Numbered from the stretch's first letter, positions 1 to 6,324 are shown. The stretch: DNA of 6,324 nt from a bacterium (GCA_027593305.1 JAQCJA010000290.1:1-6324), one strand, 5' to 3'. The notes: generated by a model not told the origin, from the letters alone. Made by a program: numbers and translations.

Positions 1-730
1 CATCGACGCGACGCGGCTGGGTTGCGCCGGTGTGTCGCTGGGCGGCACCGTTGCCGGCTACCTGCTGGCGCTGGACGAACGCCTGCAGATGGCCATCCCC
101 AGTGGCTGGTTCTTCCGCCCGGAGGATCAGGTCATCGGCAAGGACTGCTCACGCATCCCGGCGGAGCAGTTCCTGTCGCTGATGACGAATGGCGAACTGC
201 TGGGACTGGCCGCCCCGCACTGCGCCGTGCTGATCGCCAACGGCGATGCCGACACCGTGATCGACAGGAATGGGGGCGGCATGGGGGCGGTGCGCGGTCT
301 GGGTGTCAGCCTGGAACAGGCGCAGACGATCTATCAACTCTACGACGGAGCCACATCCCGCATCGGCGCCTGTCTGGAGCCTGGTGGCGGCCACCGTCAC
401 TACTACCTGTCGAAGCCGGCTCTGCTCTGGGCGGTGCAGCATCTGGCAGCCAGGGGCACAGCCAGCAGTGAACTGACTGGGATGGGCGAGAGACTTTTCG
501 GTGACTGGGCGGACGCCCATGGTATGGCGATCGAGCCGCTCTACGCCACGGATCTGCACTTCCGTGGACTGCGGCTGCCGGACCTGCCCGTGCAGCCCTT
601 GCCGCCGGCACACCGTCACTGCCTGAGGGCCGATGAAATCGGCAGCGACCGCTTCACTCTCGAAGGGTGGTTGCGCGCAGCAGAACGGGTGGGAGGCGCG
701 CACACCGATCCGGGTCTGCCCGCCCGGTGA
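1..730 (+). CDS. alpha/beta hydrolase, 5'-truncated (acetylxylan esterase/dienelactone hydrolase-like)
   Basis: This is the C-terminal part of a serine hydrolase whose start lies before the window; the first whole codon is at position 2 and the stop TGA is at 728-730. The nucleophile elbow reads GVSLGG, with the serine codon at 35-37. The likely acid is the first Asp of NGDAD (codon 245-247), and the likely catalytic His lies in GGGHRH (codon 392-394). Order and spacing fit a Ser-Asp-His triad of the alpha/beta hydrolase fold. About 111 residues follow the His, far more than the final helix of a minimal fold needs, so there is a C-terminal extension of roughly 85 residues with a Pro/His-rich stretch (PVQPLPPAHRHC). 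No membrane segment is seen in the visible part. The gene overlaps polB by four bases and probably shares its transcript. The substrate cannot be told; an esterase or peptidase role is possible. Confidence 0.8.
   Translation, partial: IDATRLGCAGVSLGGTVAGYLLALDERLQMAIPSGWFFRPEDQVIGKDCSRIPAEQFLSLMTNGELLGLAAPHCAVLIANGDADTVIDRNGGGMGAVRGLGVSLEQAQTIYQLYDGATSRIGACLEPGGGHRHYYLSKPALLWAVQHLAARGTASSELTGMGERLFGDWADAHGMAIEPLYATDLHFRGLRLPDLPVQPLPPAHRHCLRADEIGSDRFTLEGWLRAAERVGGAHTDPGLPAR
727..730 (+). promoter_or_regulatory. GTGA stop/start overlap (translational coupling)
   Basis: The GTG start of polB (727-729) overlaps the TGA stop of the upstream hydrolase (728-730). No clear Shine-Dalgarno sequence lies just before the GTG, so polB translation probably depends on ribosomes ending on the hydrolase gene. 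This is inferred from the sequence layout. Confidence 0.6.
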
Positions 731-3195
731 CCGACTCCGAGCGCGGCTTCCTGCTGCACACCTTCCACCGCAATCAGGGGGATGCTACCACCCTCTTCGG
801 CGTCGGTCGCCTGGCGTCCGGACAGACCTTCGCCTTTGCCGACAGTCGCCAGCGCCCCGCCTTTTACCTGCGCGCCTCCGAGCTGGACCGGGCACGGCCC
901 TTCTGCGTCGGTGCCGACGCCGAGCTGGACGAGAATACGGGCCTGACGACGATGGATGGTGAGGCCGTGGTCCGTGTCGGGCTGCGCAAGGTCCATCAAC
1001 TGCGCCGCCTCGCTGATGGTCTGCACGAAAACCAGCTGCGCACGTACGAAGCCGACTTCGCTTTCGCCCGGCAGTACCTCGTTGACCGTGGCATTCGTGG
1101 TGGTGTGTGCATCACAGGATCCTGGCGGGCGGGCCATGGTGTCGACCGCGTCTACGTCGAGCCCCAGCTGGCACCGGATGACTTCGAACCGGCCCTGTCC
1201 GTTCTGGCTCTCGACATCGAAACACCCCCTGACGCCTCCGCCGTGCTTGCGTGCTCACTGGTTCTGTGGGGTGGCACCGAAGGCAAAACCGTCGAAGAAA
1301 TCCACCTCATCGGGCCGCCGGCAGAGGACGGCCGCGGGGTGTACTGCCATGCAACGGAACGGGATCTGCTCCTCCGCCTCGCCGAACGCATTCGGCAGCT
1401 CGATCCCGATGTGCTCACCGGCTGGAACGTCGTGGACTTCGACCTGACGGTGCTGCAGAAACGTTTCGCGGCGCACAAGCTGCCCTTCAACCTGGGCCGT
1501 TCCAGCGATGATTCCTGGTACCAGGAGAGTGAGGTGTGGGGCGCCAGTCGAGTCGTCGTCTATGGCCGCCAGGTCCTCGACGCCATGCATCTGGCGCGCA
1601 CGACGCTGACCCGCTTCGATGACAACCGCCTGGGTACGGTGGCGCAGGCCCTGCTCGGGCGGGGCAAGAGTCTGGCCGCCAACGACGATGACGATGGTTC
1701 CATGGCAGATGTCATCCTCGATGCCTACCACAATGATCGCGCCGCCTTCGCCGAATACTGCCTCGAAGACTCCCGCCTCGTGCGCGACATCCTCGTGCAG
1801 GAGGATCTCATACAACTCAGCCTGCGCCGCGCCGCTCTTACAGGCCTGCCCCTGGAACGCGCCTGGGGGTCGGTGGCAGCCTTCGATTTTCTCTACATCC
1901 TGGGGTTGCGGCAGCGACGCATGGTGGCGCCCACCAACGACATCGACCGCGTGCATCTGGGGGGCTCACCCGGGGGGCTGGTCATGCCCACCCGCGCCGG
2001 GCTCTATCCGCACGTCTTCGTCTTCGACTTCAAGAGCCTGTATCCCTCCATCATCCGCACCTTCAACATCGATCCGCTGACCCATCTGCTGGCCCATCGG
2101 CTGGCGCGAGACTCGACCGCGGCAGAGACAGCGATGGCCGCCGAAAGCGGCGCCGACTATGTCACCGAACCGGGTATCACGGGTGCTTTCATCCGCGCCC
2201 CGAATGGCGCCCTGTTCGTGCGCGATGCCGGCATCCTGCCAGAGATTCTTGCGGGATTCTTCGATCGTCGCGCCGAGGCCCGCGCCGCCCATGACGACCT
2301 GGCCGCCTATACGTACAAGATTGTCATGAACTCCTTCTACGGAGTTCTGGCCACCGGTTCCTGTCGGTTCGCCGAAGGGGCACTGGCGGGAGCGATCACC
2401 GGCTTCGGGCATTACCTGCTGCGCTGGACCAAGGCGCTGCTGCAGGACTCCGACCGTGGCACCGTGCTCTATGGCGACACGGACTCCCTCTTTGTTGATG
2501 CCCACCTGCCAGCCGATCTTGCGCCGGCCGACGCCCACAGTGCCGGCCAGGCCCTGTGCACCTGGCTCAATGAGCAACTGGCGACACACGTGCGCGAACT
2601 GTTTGATCTGCCCAGCCATCTGGATCTGGAATTCGAGAAGTACTACGCCCGCTTCTTCCTGCCGCCGACGCGCGGCGACAGAGACAAGGCTCGCGCCAAG
2701 GGCTACGCCGGCCTCAAAGTCGCCGCCGATGGTACAGACGAAGTGGAAATCATCGGCATGGAGGCCGTGCGCCGGGACTGGACCGATCTGGCCCACGAAA
2801 TCCAGCGCGACCTGCTGGACATGGTATTTCGCGGCCAATCCGCCGAAGCTCTGGAACAACGCGTGCTCGCGTGGGTCGATGCCATGCGACGGGGGGAGCG
2901 CGATGACGATCTCGTCTACCGCAAGGCACTGCGCAAGTCCGTCGAGGGGTACACCAAAAGCGTGCCCGCCCACGTCGCCGCCGCCCGTCTGTTGCCCGGT
3001 GCGCGCGGTACGATCCGCTATGTCATCACCCGGGATGGACCGCAACCGGTCGGTCACGTCACGGCACCCATCGACTACGAGCACTACCTGGAAAAACAGA
3101 TCCGCCCCATCGTGCGCACCATCGGTCGTGTCTGCGATCTGGACGTCGAAGTCGCGCTGGGCGGCACACCCGATCTGTTCCGCAGCCTGGGGTAG
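727..3195 (+). CDS. polB: DNA polymerase II (family B, proofreading)
   Basis: An 822-residue family B DNA polymerase of the bacterial Pol II type (E. coli Pol II is 783 residues). In E. coli this enzyme acts in SOS-associated repair and translesion synthesis. The 3'-5' exonuclease motifs are intact: Exo I LDIET (D163, E165), Exo II GWNVVDFD (D239), Exo III YCLED (Y344, D348). The polymerase motifs are intact: motif A DFKSLYPSIIRTF (D434), motif B KIVMNSFYG (K531, Y538, G539), motif C YGDTDS (D584, D586), and the KxY-like KGYAGL (K658). The C-terminal DYEHYL segment also matches Pol II. The GTG at 727 is preferred over the in-frame GTG at 667 because Pol II similarity begins at once (RGFLLHTFHR, compare AGFILTRHWR in E. 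coli) and it gives a four-base operon overlap. The C-terminus ends in TPDLF plus four residues, a weak match to a beta-clamp-binding motif. No LexA box was recognised; any promoter lies upstream of the window. Confidence 0.96.
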   Translation: MTDSERGFLLHTFHRNQGDATTLFGVGRLASGQTFAFADSRQRPAFYLRASELDRARPFCVGADAELDENTGLTTMDGEAVVRVGLRKVHQLRRLADGLHENQLRTYEADFAFARQYLVDRGIRGGVCITGSWRAGHGVDRVYVEPQLAPDDFEPALSVLALDIETPPDASAVLACSLVLWGGTEGKTVEEIHLIGPPAEDGRGVYCHATERDLLLRLAERIRQLDPDVLTGWNVVDFDLTVLQKRFAAHKLPFNLGRSSDDSWYQESEVWGASRVVVYGRQVLDAMHLARTTLTRFDDNRLGTVAQALLGRGKSLAANDDDDGSMADVILDAYHNDRAAFAEYCLEDSRLVRDILVQEDLIQLSLRRAALTGLPLERAWGSVAAFDFLYILGLRQRRMVAPTNDIDRVHLGGSPGGLVMPTRAGLYPHVFVFDFKSLYPSIIRTFNIDPLTHLLAHRLARDSTAAETAMAAESGADYVTEPGITGAFIRAPNGALFVRDAGILPEILAGFFDRRAEARAAHDDLAAYTYKIVMNSFYGVLATGSCRFAEGALAGAITGFGHYLLRWTKALLQDSDRGTVLYGDTDSLFVDAHLPADLAPADAHSAGQALCTWLNEQLATHVRELFDLPSHLDLEFEKYYARFFLPPTRGDRDKARAKGYAGLKVAADGTDEVEIIGMEAVRRDWTDLAHEIQRDLLDMVFRGQSAEALEQRVLAWVDAMRRGERDDDLVYRKALRKSVEGYTKSVPAHVAAARLLPGARGTIRYVITRDGPQPVGHVTAPIDYEHYLEKQIRPIVRTIGRVCDLDVEVALGGTPDLFRSLG

Positions 3196-3267
3196 GTGCA
3201 TCCGCTCCCGTGGAGAGCAGGGCCAGGCACACTGGCTGTTGCGTGACGAACCGGACATGGGATACGG
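3196..3267 (+). other. polB-rsgA intergenic gap, weak RBS
   Basis: A 72-base spacer between the polB stop and the rsgA start. It holds a small inverted repeat (GCCAG at 3222-3226, CTGGC at 3232-3236, five-base loop) without a T-run, and a weak purine-rich GGGA at 3259-3262 that may serve as the rsgA ribosome binding site. An in-frame TGA at 3244-3246 rules out an rsgA start further upstream. No convincing promoter is seen, so read-through from polB is plausible. Confidence 0.4.
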
Positions 3268-4410
3268 ATGACACTACAGGATCTGGGTTGGCGAGAGAGC
3301 CTTGCCGAATCCTTCGCACAGTTTCACACACAGGGCCTGCGGACGGGGCGCGTCTCCATCCAGCACCGTGACCTCTACCATCTTCTGACCGTAGAGGGTG
3401 AGATCGAAGGCATCGTCACCGGTCGCTTCCGCCATACCGCGACTCACCCGGCCGATTTCCCCGCCGTCGGTGACTGGGTCGTCTTTGCGCCCACGCAAGA
3501 CGATGGCCCCGTAGCGATCCAGGCGGTCCTGCCGCGACGCAGCAAGTTCTCCCGCATGGCGGCTGGCACCACGCCATACGAGCAGGTCATCGCCACCAAC
3601 GTCGATACGGTGTTCATCGTCAGCGGCCTGGATGACAACCACAATCTGCGACGCATCGAGCGGTATACGATGCAGGTGTGGCAAAGTGGCGCAGTACCTG
3701 TGGTGCTGCTCAACAAGGCCGATGTCTGTGCCGATGTGGCGGCCGTGCTGGCCGAGGCCCGGGCGGCCCTGCCCGGTGTCGATGTGTATGCTGTCAGTGG
3801 TTGGCGTGGAGACGGCGTGGAGACACTGGGCCGTTACCTGGCGGCGGGCCAGACCGTCGCCCTTGTGGGGTCCTCCGGTGTCGGCAAGTCCACCTTGATC
3901 AACTTTGTTCTTGGCCGACAGCAGATGCTGACCCACGATGTGCGCAGTGGTGATTCCCGCGGCCGCCACACAACGACGCATCGCGAACTGATCCGCACGC
4001 CGGGTGGCGCCATGCTCATCGATACACCGGGCATGCGCGAGTTTGCCCTCTGGGCCGACGGTGGCGCCGGTGAATCTGGTGGCAGGAACACAGACGAAGC
4101 CGATGGCGACGACACCTTCGCGGACATCGCCGAACTGGCCCGCGGCTGTCGCTTCCCGGACTGCCGACACATGAATGACGTGGGCTGCCGGGTGCAACAG
4201 GCGGTGCAGGCCGGTTCGCTGGACTATGCCCGCGTACGCAGCTACCGGGCTCTGGCCCGGGAGATGAGTCTCACATCCCGCCAGACGAATCCAGCACGCG
4301 GGCGCGCCGACGCGGACACGAAACGGCGCACGCAGCGGGCCGCTCGTCGGTCCGTGAAACGCGGCCTGCGCCAGGATGGGGACGACGACGGGTTTCCGGG
4401 CGAGGCGTAG
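3268..4410 (+). CDS. rsgA: ribosome small subunit-dependent GTPase A
   Basis: A 380-residue circularly permuted GTPase of the RsgA/YjeQ/EngC family, which binds the 30S subunit late in assembly and uses GTP hydrolysis to check maturation of the decoding centre. The N-terminal region (about residues 25-100) matches the OB-fold domain. The GTPase motifs follow in the permuted order: G4 NKAD (149-152), a G5-like VSG (176-178), G1 P-loop GSSGVGKST (201-209), G2 region SRGRHTTTHREL (230-241), G3 DTPGMRE (252-258). The zinc-binding site is Cys294, Cys299, His301 and Cys307, and the C-terminal tail is strongly basic, as usual. ATG 3268 is the only reasonable start, since a TGA lies in frame eight codons upstream. 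Between W262 and F284 there is a Gly- and acid-rich insertion about ten residues longer than in E. coli. It lies on the same strand as polB, 72 bases downstream; no functional link between the two is known to me. Confidence 0.96.
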   Translation: MTLQDLGWRESLAESFAQFHTQGLRTGRVSIQHRDLYHLLTVEGEIEGIVTGRFRHTATHPADFPAVGDWVVFAPTQDDGPVAIQAVLPRRSKFSRMAAGTTPYEQVIATNVDTVFIVSGLDDNHNLRRIERYTMQVWQSGAVPVVLLNKADVCADVAAVLAEARAALPGVDVYAVSGWRGDGVETLGRYLAAGQTVALVGSSGVGKSTLINFVLGRQQMLTHDVRSGDSRGRHTTTHRELIRTPGGAMLIDTPGMREFALWADGGAGESGGRNTDEADGDDTFADIAELARGCRFPDCRHMNDVGCRVQQAVQAGSLDYARVRSYRALAREMSLTSRQTNPARGRADADTKRRTQRAARRSVKRGLRQDGDDDGFPGEA

Positions 4411-4418
4411 GCTCGCCC
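4398..4418 (+). terminator. GC-rich hairpin at the rsgA stop, possible terminator
   Basis: A perfect seven-base-pair stem (GGGCGAG at 4398-4404, CTCGCCC at 4412-4418) with a seven-base loop that contains the rsgA stop codon. On the plus strand it is followed by CTTGTGTG, only a weak T-rich tail; on the minus strand no T-run follows. It lies between converging genes, where a terminator is expected, but the weak tail leaves it uncertain. The rest of the 44-base gap (to 4454) shows no other feature. Confidence 0.4.
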
Positions 4419-4454
4419 CTTGTGTGCTGCCGGTTCAGGCGGAGGCGACAGAGC

Positions 4455-5264
4455 TTACAGGGCCCGATTGTCCTGCGAGTATTCGCGGTTGCCACCGGCA
4501 CCCAGTTGCCAGGTCCCACGGAACAGAGTGCGCCGTTTCGGTGGCATGCTCATGATGATGTCGTGGCTCAGATTTGTGCGATGCCACTGGGACCAGACCG
4601 AGTTGTAGGCATTGAAAACGGCACACCGGGGATTGTCCGGATTGGTCCAGTCATTGGCGGCGTGGATGAGGCTCTCGGTGAAGATGGCGACCGATCCAGG
4701 AGGGCAGGAGTAGCCGTCCATGGTGTCGCGCATGGCCTGTTCCCATGGCGAATCGGCGATGTTCGGCGCCCACTTGTTGGGACCGCCGTAACCGAAGTGT
4801 GCCTTGTGCGAGCCACTGAGGAAGGTCGTGCAGCCCTGACCTTCTTTGACCTCCTCCAGTTCCCAGACGACCCGCGTGAGTCCCGCAAAGATCCGGCCCC
4901 CGGCGACCTGATAGCGCATGGCATTGGCCTGCTGCGGCGGCCGCACGACGTGAGGCAGGCCATTGTCACCACGCTCCGACTTCTCCCAGCCCGGCGGACG
5001 CACCGTCGTGAAGGAACCCTCGCAGCGGAAGCTGTGACAGTCCTCCTGTACGAAGGGGTCTTCGGCGAGGATCTCCGTGAGGATGCCGGTGATCGCCGGA
5101 TGATCCAGCAGTTCCTGCAGCTTGCCCTCGTAACTCTGGCGGGCGCCCCCGTAGACCTCGGCTTTGAGCGGCTCGATCTGGGCCGCCGTCAACACCGCAG
5201 GCAGCAGAATCCAACCCCGCAGATCGAAGAAGAATTTCTGCTCATCCGTCATTGGCAGCATCAT
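4455..5264 (-). CDS. phytanoyl-CoA dioxygenase (PhyH) family protein
   Basis: A 269-residue protein of the PhyH superfamily, non-haem Fe(II)/2-oxoglutarate oxygenases with a double-stranded beta-helix fold. The residues supporting this are GGRIFAGL (122-129), the core strand VVWELEEVKEGQG (132-144), the family signature GSHKAHF (151-157), and the distal GSVAIFTESLIH (190-201) followed by R213. In the family such a distal His is an iron ligand and the following Arg binds 2-oxoglutarate. The C-terminal MPPKRRTLFRGTW (240-252) recalls a subgroup of bacterial PhyH proteins. The first iron site would be around H105, but it reads HVV, not HxD. The frame stays open upstream to 5399, but that part lies inside the neighbouring hydrolase. 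ATG 5264 is chosen because a GGAG lies four bases before it; ATG 5261 is equally possible. It follows the hydrolase gene by 26 bases, which suggests one operon. The substrate is unknown; no signal peptide is seen. Confidence 0.88.
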   Translation of the reverse strand: MMLPMTDEQKFFFDLRGWILLPAVLTAAQIEPLKAEVYGGARQSYEGKLQELLDHPAITGILTEILAEDPFVQEDCHSFRCEGSFTTVRPPGWEKSERGDNGLPHVVRPPQQANAMRYQVAGGRIFAGLTRVVWELEEVKEGQGCTTFLSGSHKAHFGYGGPNKWAPNIADSPWEQAMRDTMDGYSCPPGSVAIFTESLIHAANDWTNPDNPRCAVFNAYNSVWSQWHRTNLSHDIIMSMPPKRRTLFRGTWQLGAGGNREYSQDNRAL

Positions 5265-5268
5265 GGGG

Positions 5269-5273
5269 CTCCG
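5269..5273 (-). promoter_or_regulatory. ribosome binding site of the PhyH-family gene
   Basis: The minus strand reads CGGAG here. Its GGAG (5272-5269) lies four bases before ATG 5264 and seven before ATG 5261. This fixes the start near 5264 rather than at the far upstream limit of the open frame (5399) or at the third ATG (5252). Confidence 0.55.
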
Positions 5274-5290
5274 CGGGAAAGATGGGGGAA

Positions 5291-6037
5291 TCACTCGTTG
5301 AGATGCTCCGCCAGCAGGCGTTTGGTGTTGTCCCACATCGCGCCGGTGTAGGCGTGCGCCGTAGCGGCATGCAGCACCGTCTCGATCCGTTCCGGACAAT
5401 CCTGATAGTACGTGCGCCGCAGCGCCTCGCGGAAACGCACGGATGCCTCAGCGGGGACCTGCTGATCATCGGCGCCATTCTGAAAGATGATCCGCGGGCA
5501 GTGGGCGTAGCCCTCGAGGTGGGTCAGTGGATTGAGTTCGTCGTAACAGTCCTGGGCGATTGCATCGGCCTGACCCACCGGTTCGAAGGTGCCCGGACGC
5601 AACCAGTCCGGCGTGGCAACACCGGGCACGGCAAGAACGATGCGGCGGTCGAGGGCGGCGGCGACAACGCTGATGTCGCCCCCCATGGAGATGCCACCGA
5701 TACCGACACTCTCTTCAAGGGAGAAGCGCTCGAGGGCCCAGTCGATGATACGCGGCACTTCCCTGGCTGTATGCGCCAGGATCGGCCAGAAGTAGCGCCT
5801 GATATTGCCCCGGACCCGCGCCCGCAGTTCAGCAACGTCCGTCAGCATACGCTGACCATGTTGCCAGGCGTCGAAGCTGAGGGCCGTGAAGCCGAGAGCG
5901 GCGAGCTCCTCGAGACGGGGCGCGCAACTCTCCTTGTCGCCGCTGAATCCGGCAAGGAACAGGACGAGCCTGCGCCGATCCTCACCCGCCGGCAGCCGGT
6001 AGATCAGTGGGATGTCATCGACCCGATCGGTGTTCAT
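5291..6037 (-). CDS. alpha/beta hydrolase, YjfP-like
   Basis: A 248-residue serine hydrolase of the alpha/beta fold, closest in general pattern to the E. coli esterase YjfP and related prolyl-oligopeptidase-like hydrolases. The first core strand reads LVLFLAGFSG (24-33), where the more usual HG of the oxyanion-hole region is AG. SFDAWQHGQR (54-63) matches the DAPDHGSR region of YjfP. The nucleophile elbow is GGISMGG with Ser117. The acid is probably D191 in NGADDQQVP, and the catalytic His probably H228 in AHAYTGAMW. The length is normal for the family and no signal peptide is visible, so it is probably cytoplasmic. ATG 6037 is chosen because it overlaps the upstream stop as ATGA; the frame is open to 6109 but that region codes the preceding gene. 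Lying between two PhyH-like oxygenases, it may act on the same substrate or product, which is inference. Confidence 0.9.
   Translation of the reverse strand: MNTDRVDDIPLIYRLPAGEDRRRLVLFLAGFSGDKESCAPRLEELAALGFTALSFDAWQHGQRMLTDVAELRARVRGNIRRYFWPILAHTAREVPRIIDWALERFSLEESVGIGGISMGGDISVVAAALDRRIVLAVPGVATPDWLRPGTFEPVGQADAIAQDCYDELNPLTHLEGYAHCPRIIFQNGADDQQVPAEASVRFREALRRTYYQDCPERIETVLHAATAHAYTGAMWDNTKRLLAEHLNE
6034..6037 (-). promoter_or_regulatory. ATGA start/stop overlap (translational coupling)
   Basis: On the minus strand the ATG of the YjfP-like hydrolase (6037-6035) overlaps the TGA of the preceding gene (6036-6034). No strong Shine-Dalgarno sequence is seen before the ATG, so re-initiation by terminating ribosomes is likely. 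It also supports the operon and the chosen start. Confidence 0.65.
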
Positions 6038-6324
6038 TGCCAGCGATCCAGACCGATCGCCCCCCCCCGGTCGAGCGCCCTGCGATCCTCTTCGATCCAC
6101 TCCTGCCACATGTCCTCGTCATCCCGCCAGAAGCCGGAGTTGGCGCGGGCGTAGAGCAGCGGGTCCTGGCCAAAGAGGCGCATGAGGCGTCGATCGTCGT
6201 TGTGTCTGGCCGTCTCCACGATCATCTGCACCGCGGGACCATTGTGATTGTCGCGGCATTTCAACCAGGACTTGTTGTAGTAGAGGCTGAAGAAGTAGCG
6301 CGGGTGTCCGGAACAGTTGGGCGT
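6034..6324 (-). CDS. probable PhyH-like oxygenase, C-terminal fragment
   Basis: The last 96 residues of a protein whose start lies beyond the right edge of the window; the frame is open to 6324. The visible part begins TPNCSGHPRYFFSLYYNKSW. In PhyH-type oxygenases the distal iron-binding His is typically followed by a similar pattern (small residue, P-N-x-S, then P-R and an aromatic beta strand), with the Arg binding 2-oxoglutarate. On that basis this is probably a second PhyH-like enzyme, with its iron His just outside the window. The remainder is a polar, Trp- and acid-rich tail (DDEDMWQEWIEEDRR) that I do not recognise. A TTG at 6264 is an internal Leu codon, not a start. A run of nine G lies 12 codons before the stop. 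The gene overlaps the downstream hydrolase by four bases. The family call rests on one short motif and is tentative. Confidence 0.55.
   Translation of the reverse strand, partial: TPNCSGHPRYFFSLYYNKSWLKCRDNHNGPAVQMIVETARHNDDRRLMRLFGQDPLLYARANSGFWRDDEDMWQEWIEEDRRALDRGGAIGLDRWQ
6060..6068 (-). repeat. nine-base G homopolymer inside the oxygenase fragment
   Basis: Nine consecutive C on the plus strand read as nine G in the coding strand, giving Arg-Gly-Gly-Ala near the C-terminus. In the reading frame it forms a G-GGG-GGG slippery heptamer. It is also a common place for sequencing indels. The downstream hydrolase frame is already open here. Confidence 0.7.

Noticed and set aside
667..726. Possible earlier GTG start (667) for polB
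   Set aside because: The added 20 residues are Arg/Gly-rich, lie inside the hydrolase gene and have no counterpart in Pol II, whose similarity begins a few residues after the GTG at 727.
3222..3236. Small inverted repeat after polB as a terminator
   Set aside because: The stem has only five base pairs and no T-run follows; such repeats are common by chance in GC-rich DNA.
1966..3258. 430-codon open frame on the minus strand, opposite polB
   Set aside because: It is antisense to the conserved catalytic motifs of polB. Long antisense open frames are expected in GC-rich coding DNA, and its protein shows no recognisable motif.
3239..3266. TTGCGT and GATACG spaced by 16 bases, a possible promoter before rsgA
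   Set aside because: The match to consensus is poor and transcription would begin at or after the rsgA ATG.
4422..5351. 309-codon open frame on the plus strand, opposite the PhyH gene
   Set aside because: The minus strand carries clear PhyH signatures and a ribosome binding site here; the plus-strand protein is Arg/Gly-rich with no recognisable fold.
5265..5399. N-terminal extension of the PhyH-family protein (start at 5399)
   Set aside because: It would overlap the hydrolase gene by about 109 bases, is low-complexity Arg/Gly-rich sequence, and ignores the GGAG placed just before ATG 5264.
5252..6154. 300-codon open frame on the plus strand, opposite the YjfP-like hydrolase
   Set aside because: The minus-strand frame has the full hydrolase motif set and tight operon joints; the plus-strand frame is a composition effect.

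Overview
The window is GC-rich and gene-dense, and almost every base lies in a protein-coding gene. It reads as an environmental, probably uncultured, bacterium. It carries a proofreading family B DNA polymerase of the Pol II type, a ribosome-assembly GTPase, and a cluster of phytanoyl-CoA dioxygenase (PhyH)-like enzymes with serine hydrolases. From general knowledge, abundant PhyH-like genes are typical of lineages such as Latescibacterota, Poribacteria and some Planctomycetes. That placement is inference, and no marker gene here fixes the taxon.

There are two converging blocks. The plus-strand block (1-4410) holds the C-terminal part of an alpha/beta hydrolase, then DNA polymerase II (polB) starting inside the hydrolase stop codon (GTGA overlap). 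After a 72-base gap comes the ribosome small-subunit-dependent GTPase rsgA. A short GC-rich hairpin spans the rsgA stop codon. The minus-strand block (6324 down to 4455) reads, in transcription order: the C-terminal end of a probable PhyH-like oxygenase, a YjfP-type alpha/beta hydrolase joined to it by an ATGA overlap, and, 26 bases later, a complete PhyH-family oxygenase. The blocks meet tail to tail across 44 bases.

The minus-strand genes look like one transcription unit for oxidising and hydrolysing a small organic substrate that cannot be named from sequence. polB and rsgA are housekeeping or repair genes. polB keeps all exonuclease and polymerase catalytic motifs, and rsgA keeps all its GTPase motifs and its zinc site, so both should be functional. 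I see no RNA genes, CRISPR array, insertion sequence, prophage or defence system, and nothing that amounts to a clearly new biological system. The points most worth a second look are the oxygenase-hydrolase-oxygenase unit, the apparent lack of the usual HxD iron motif in the complete oxygenase, and a nine-G run that could fuse two of these genes by a -1 frameshift.
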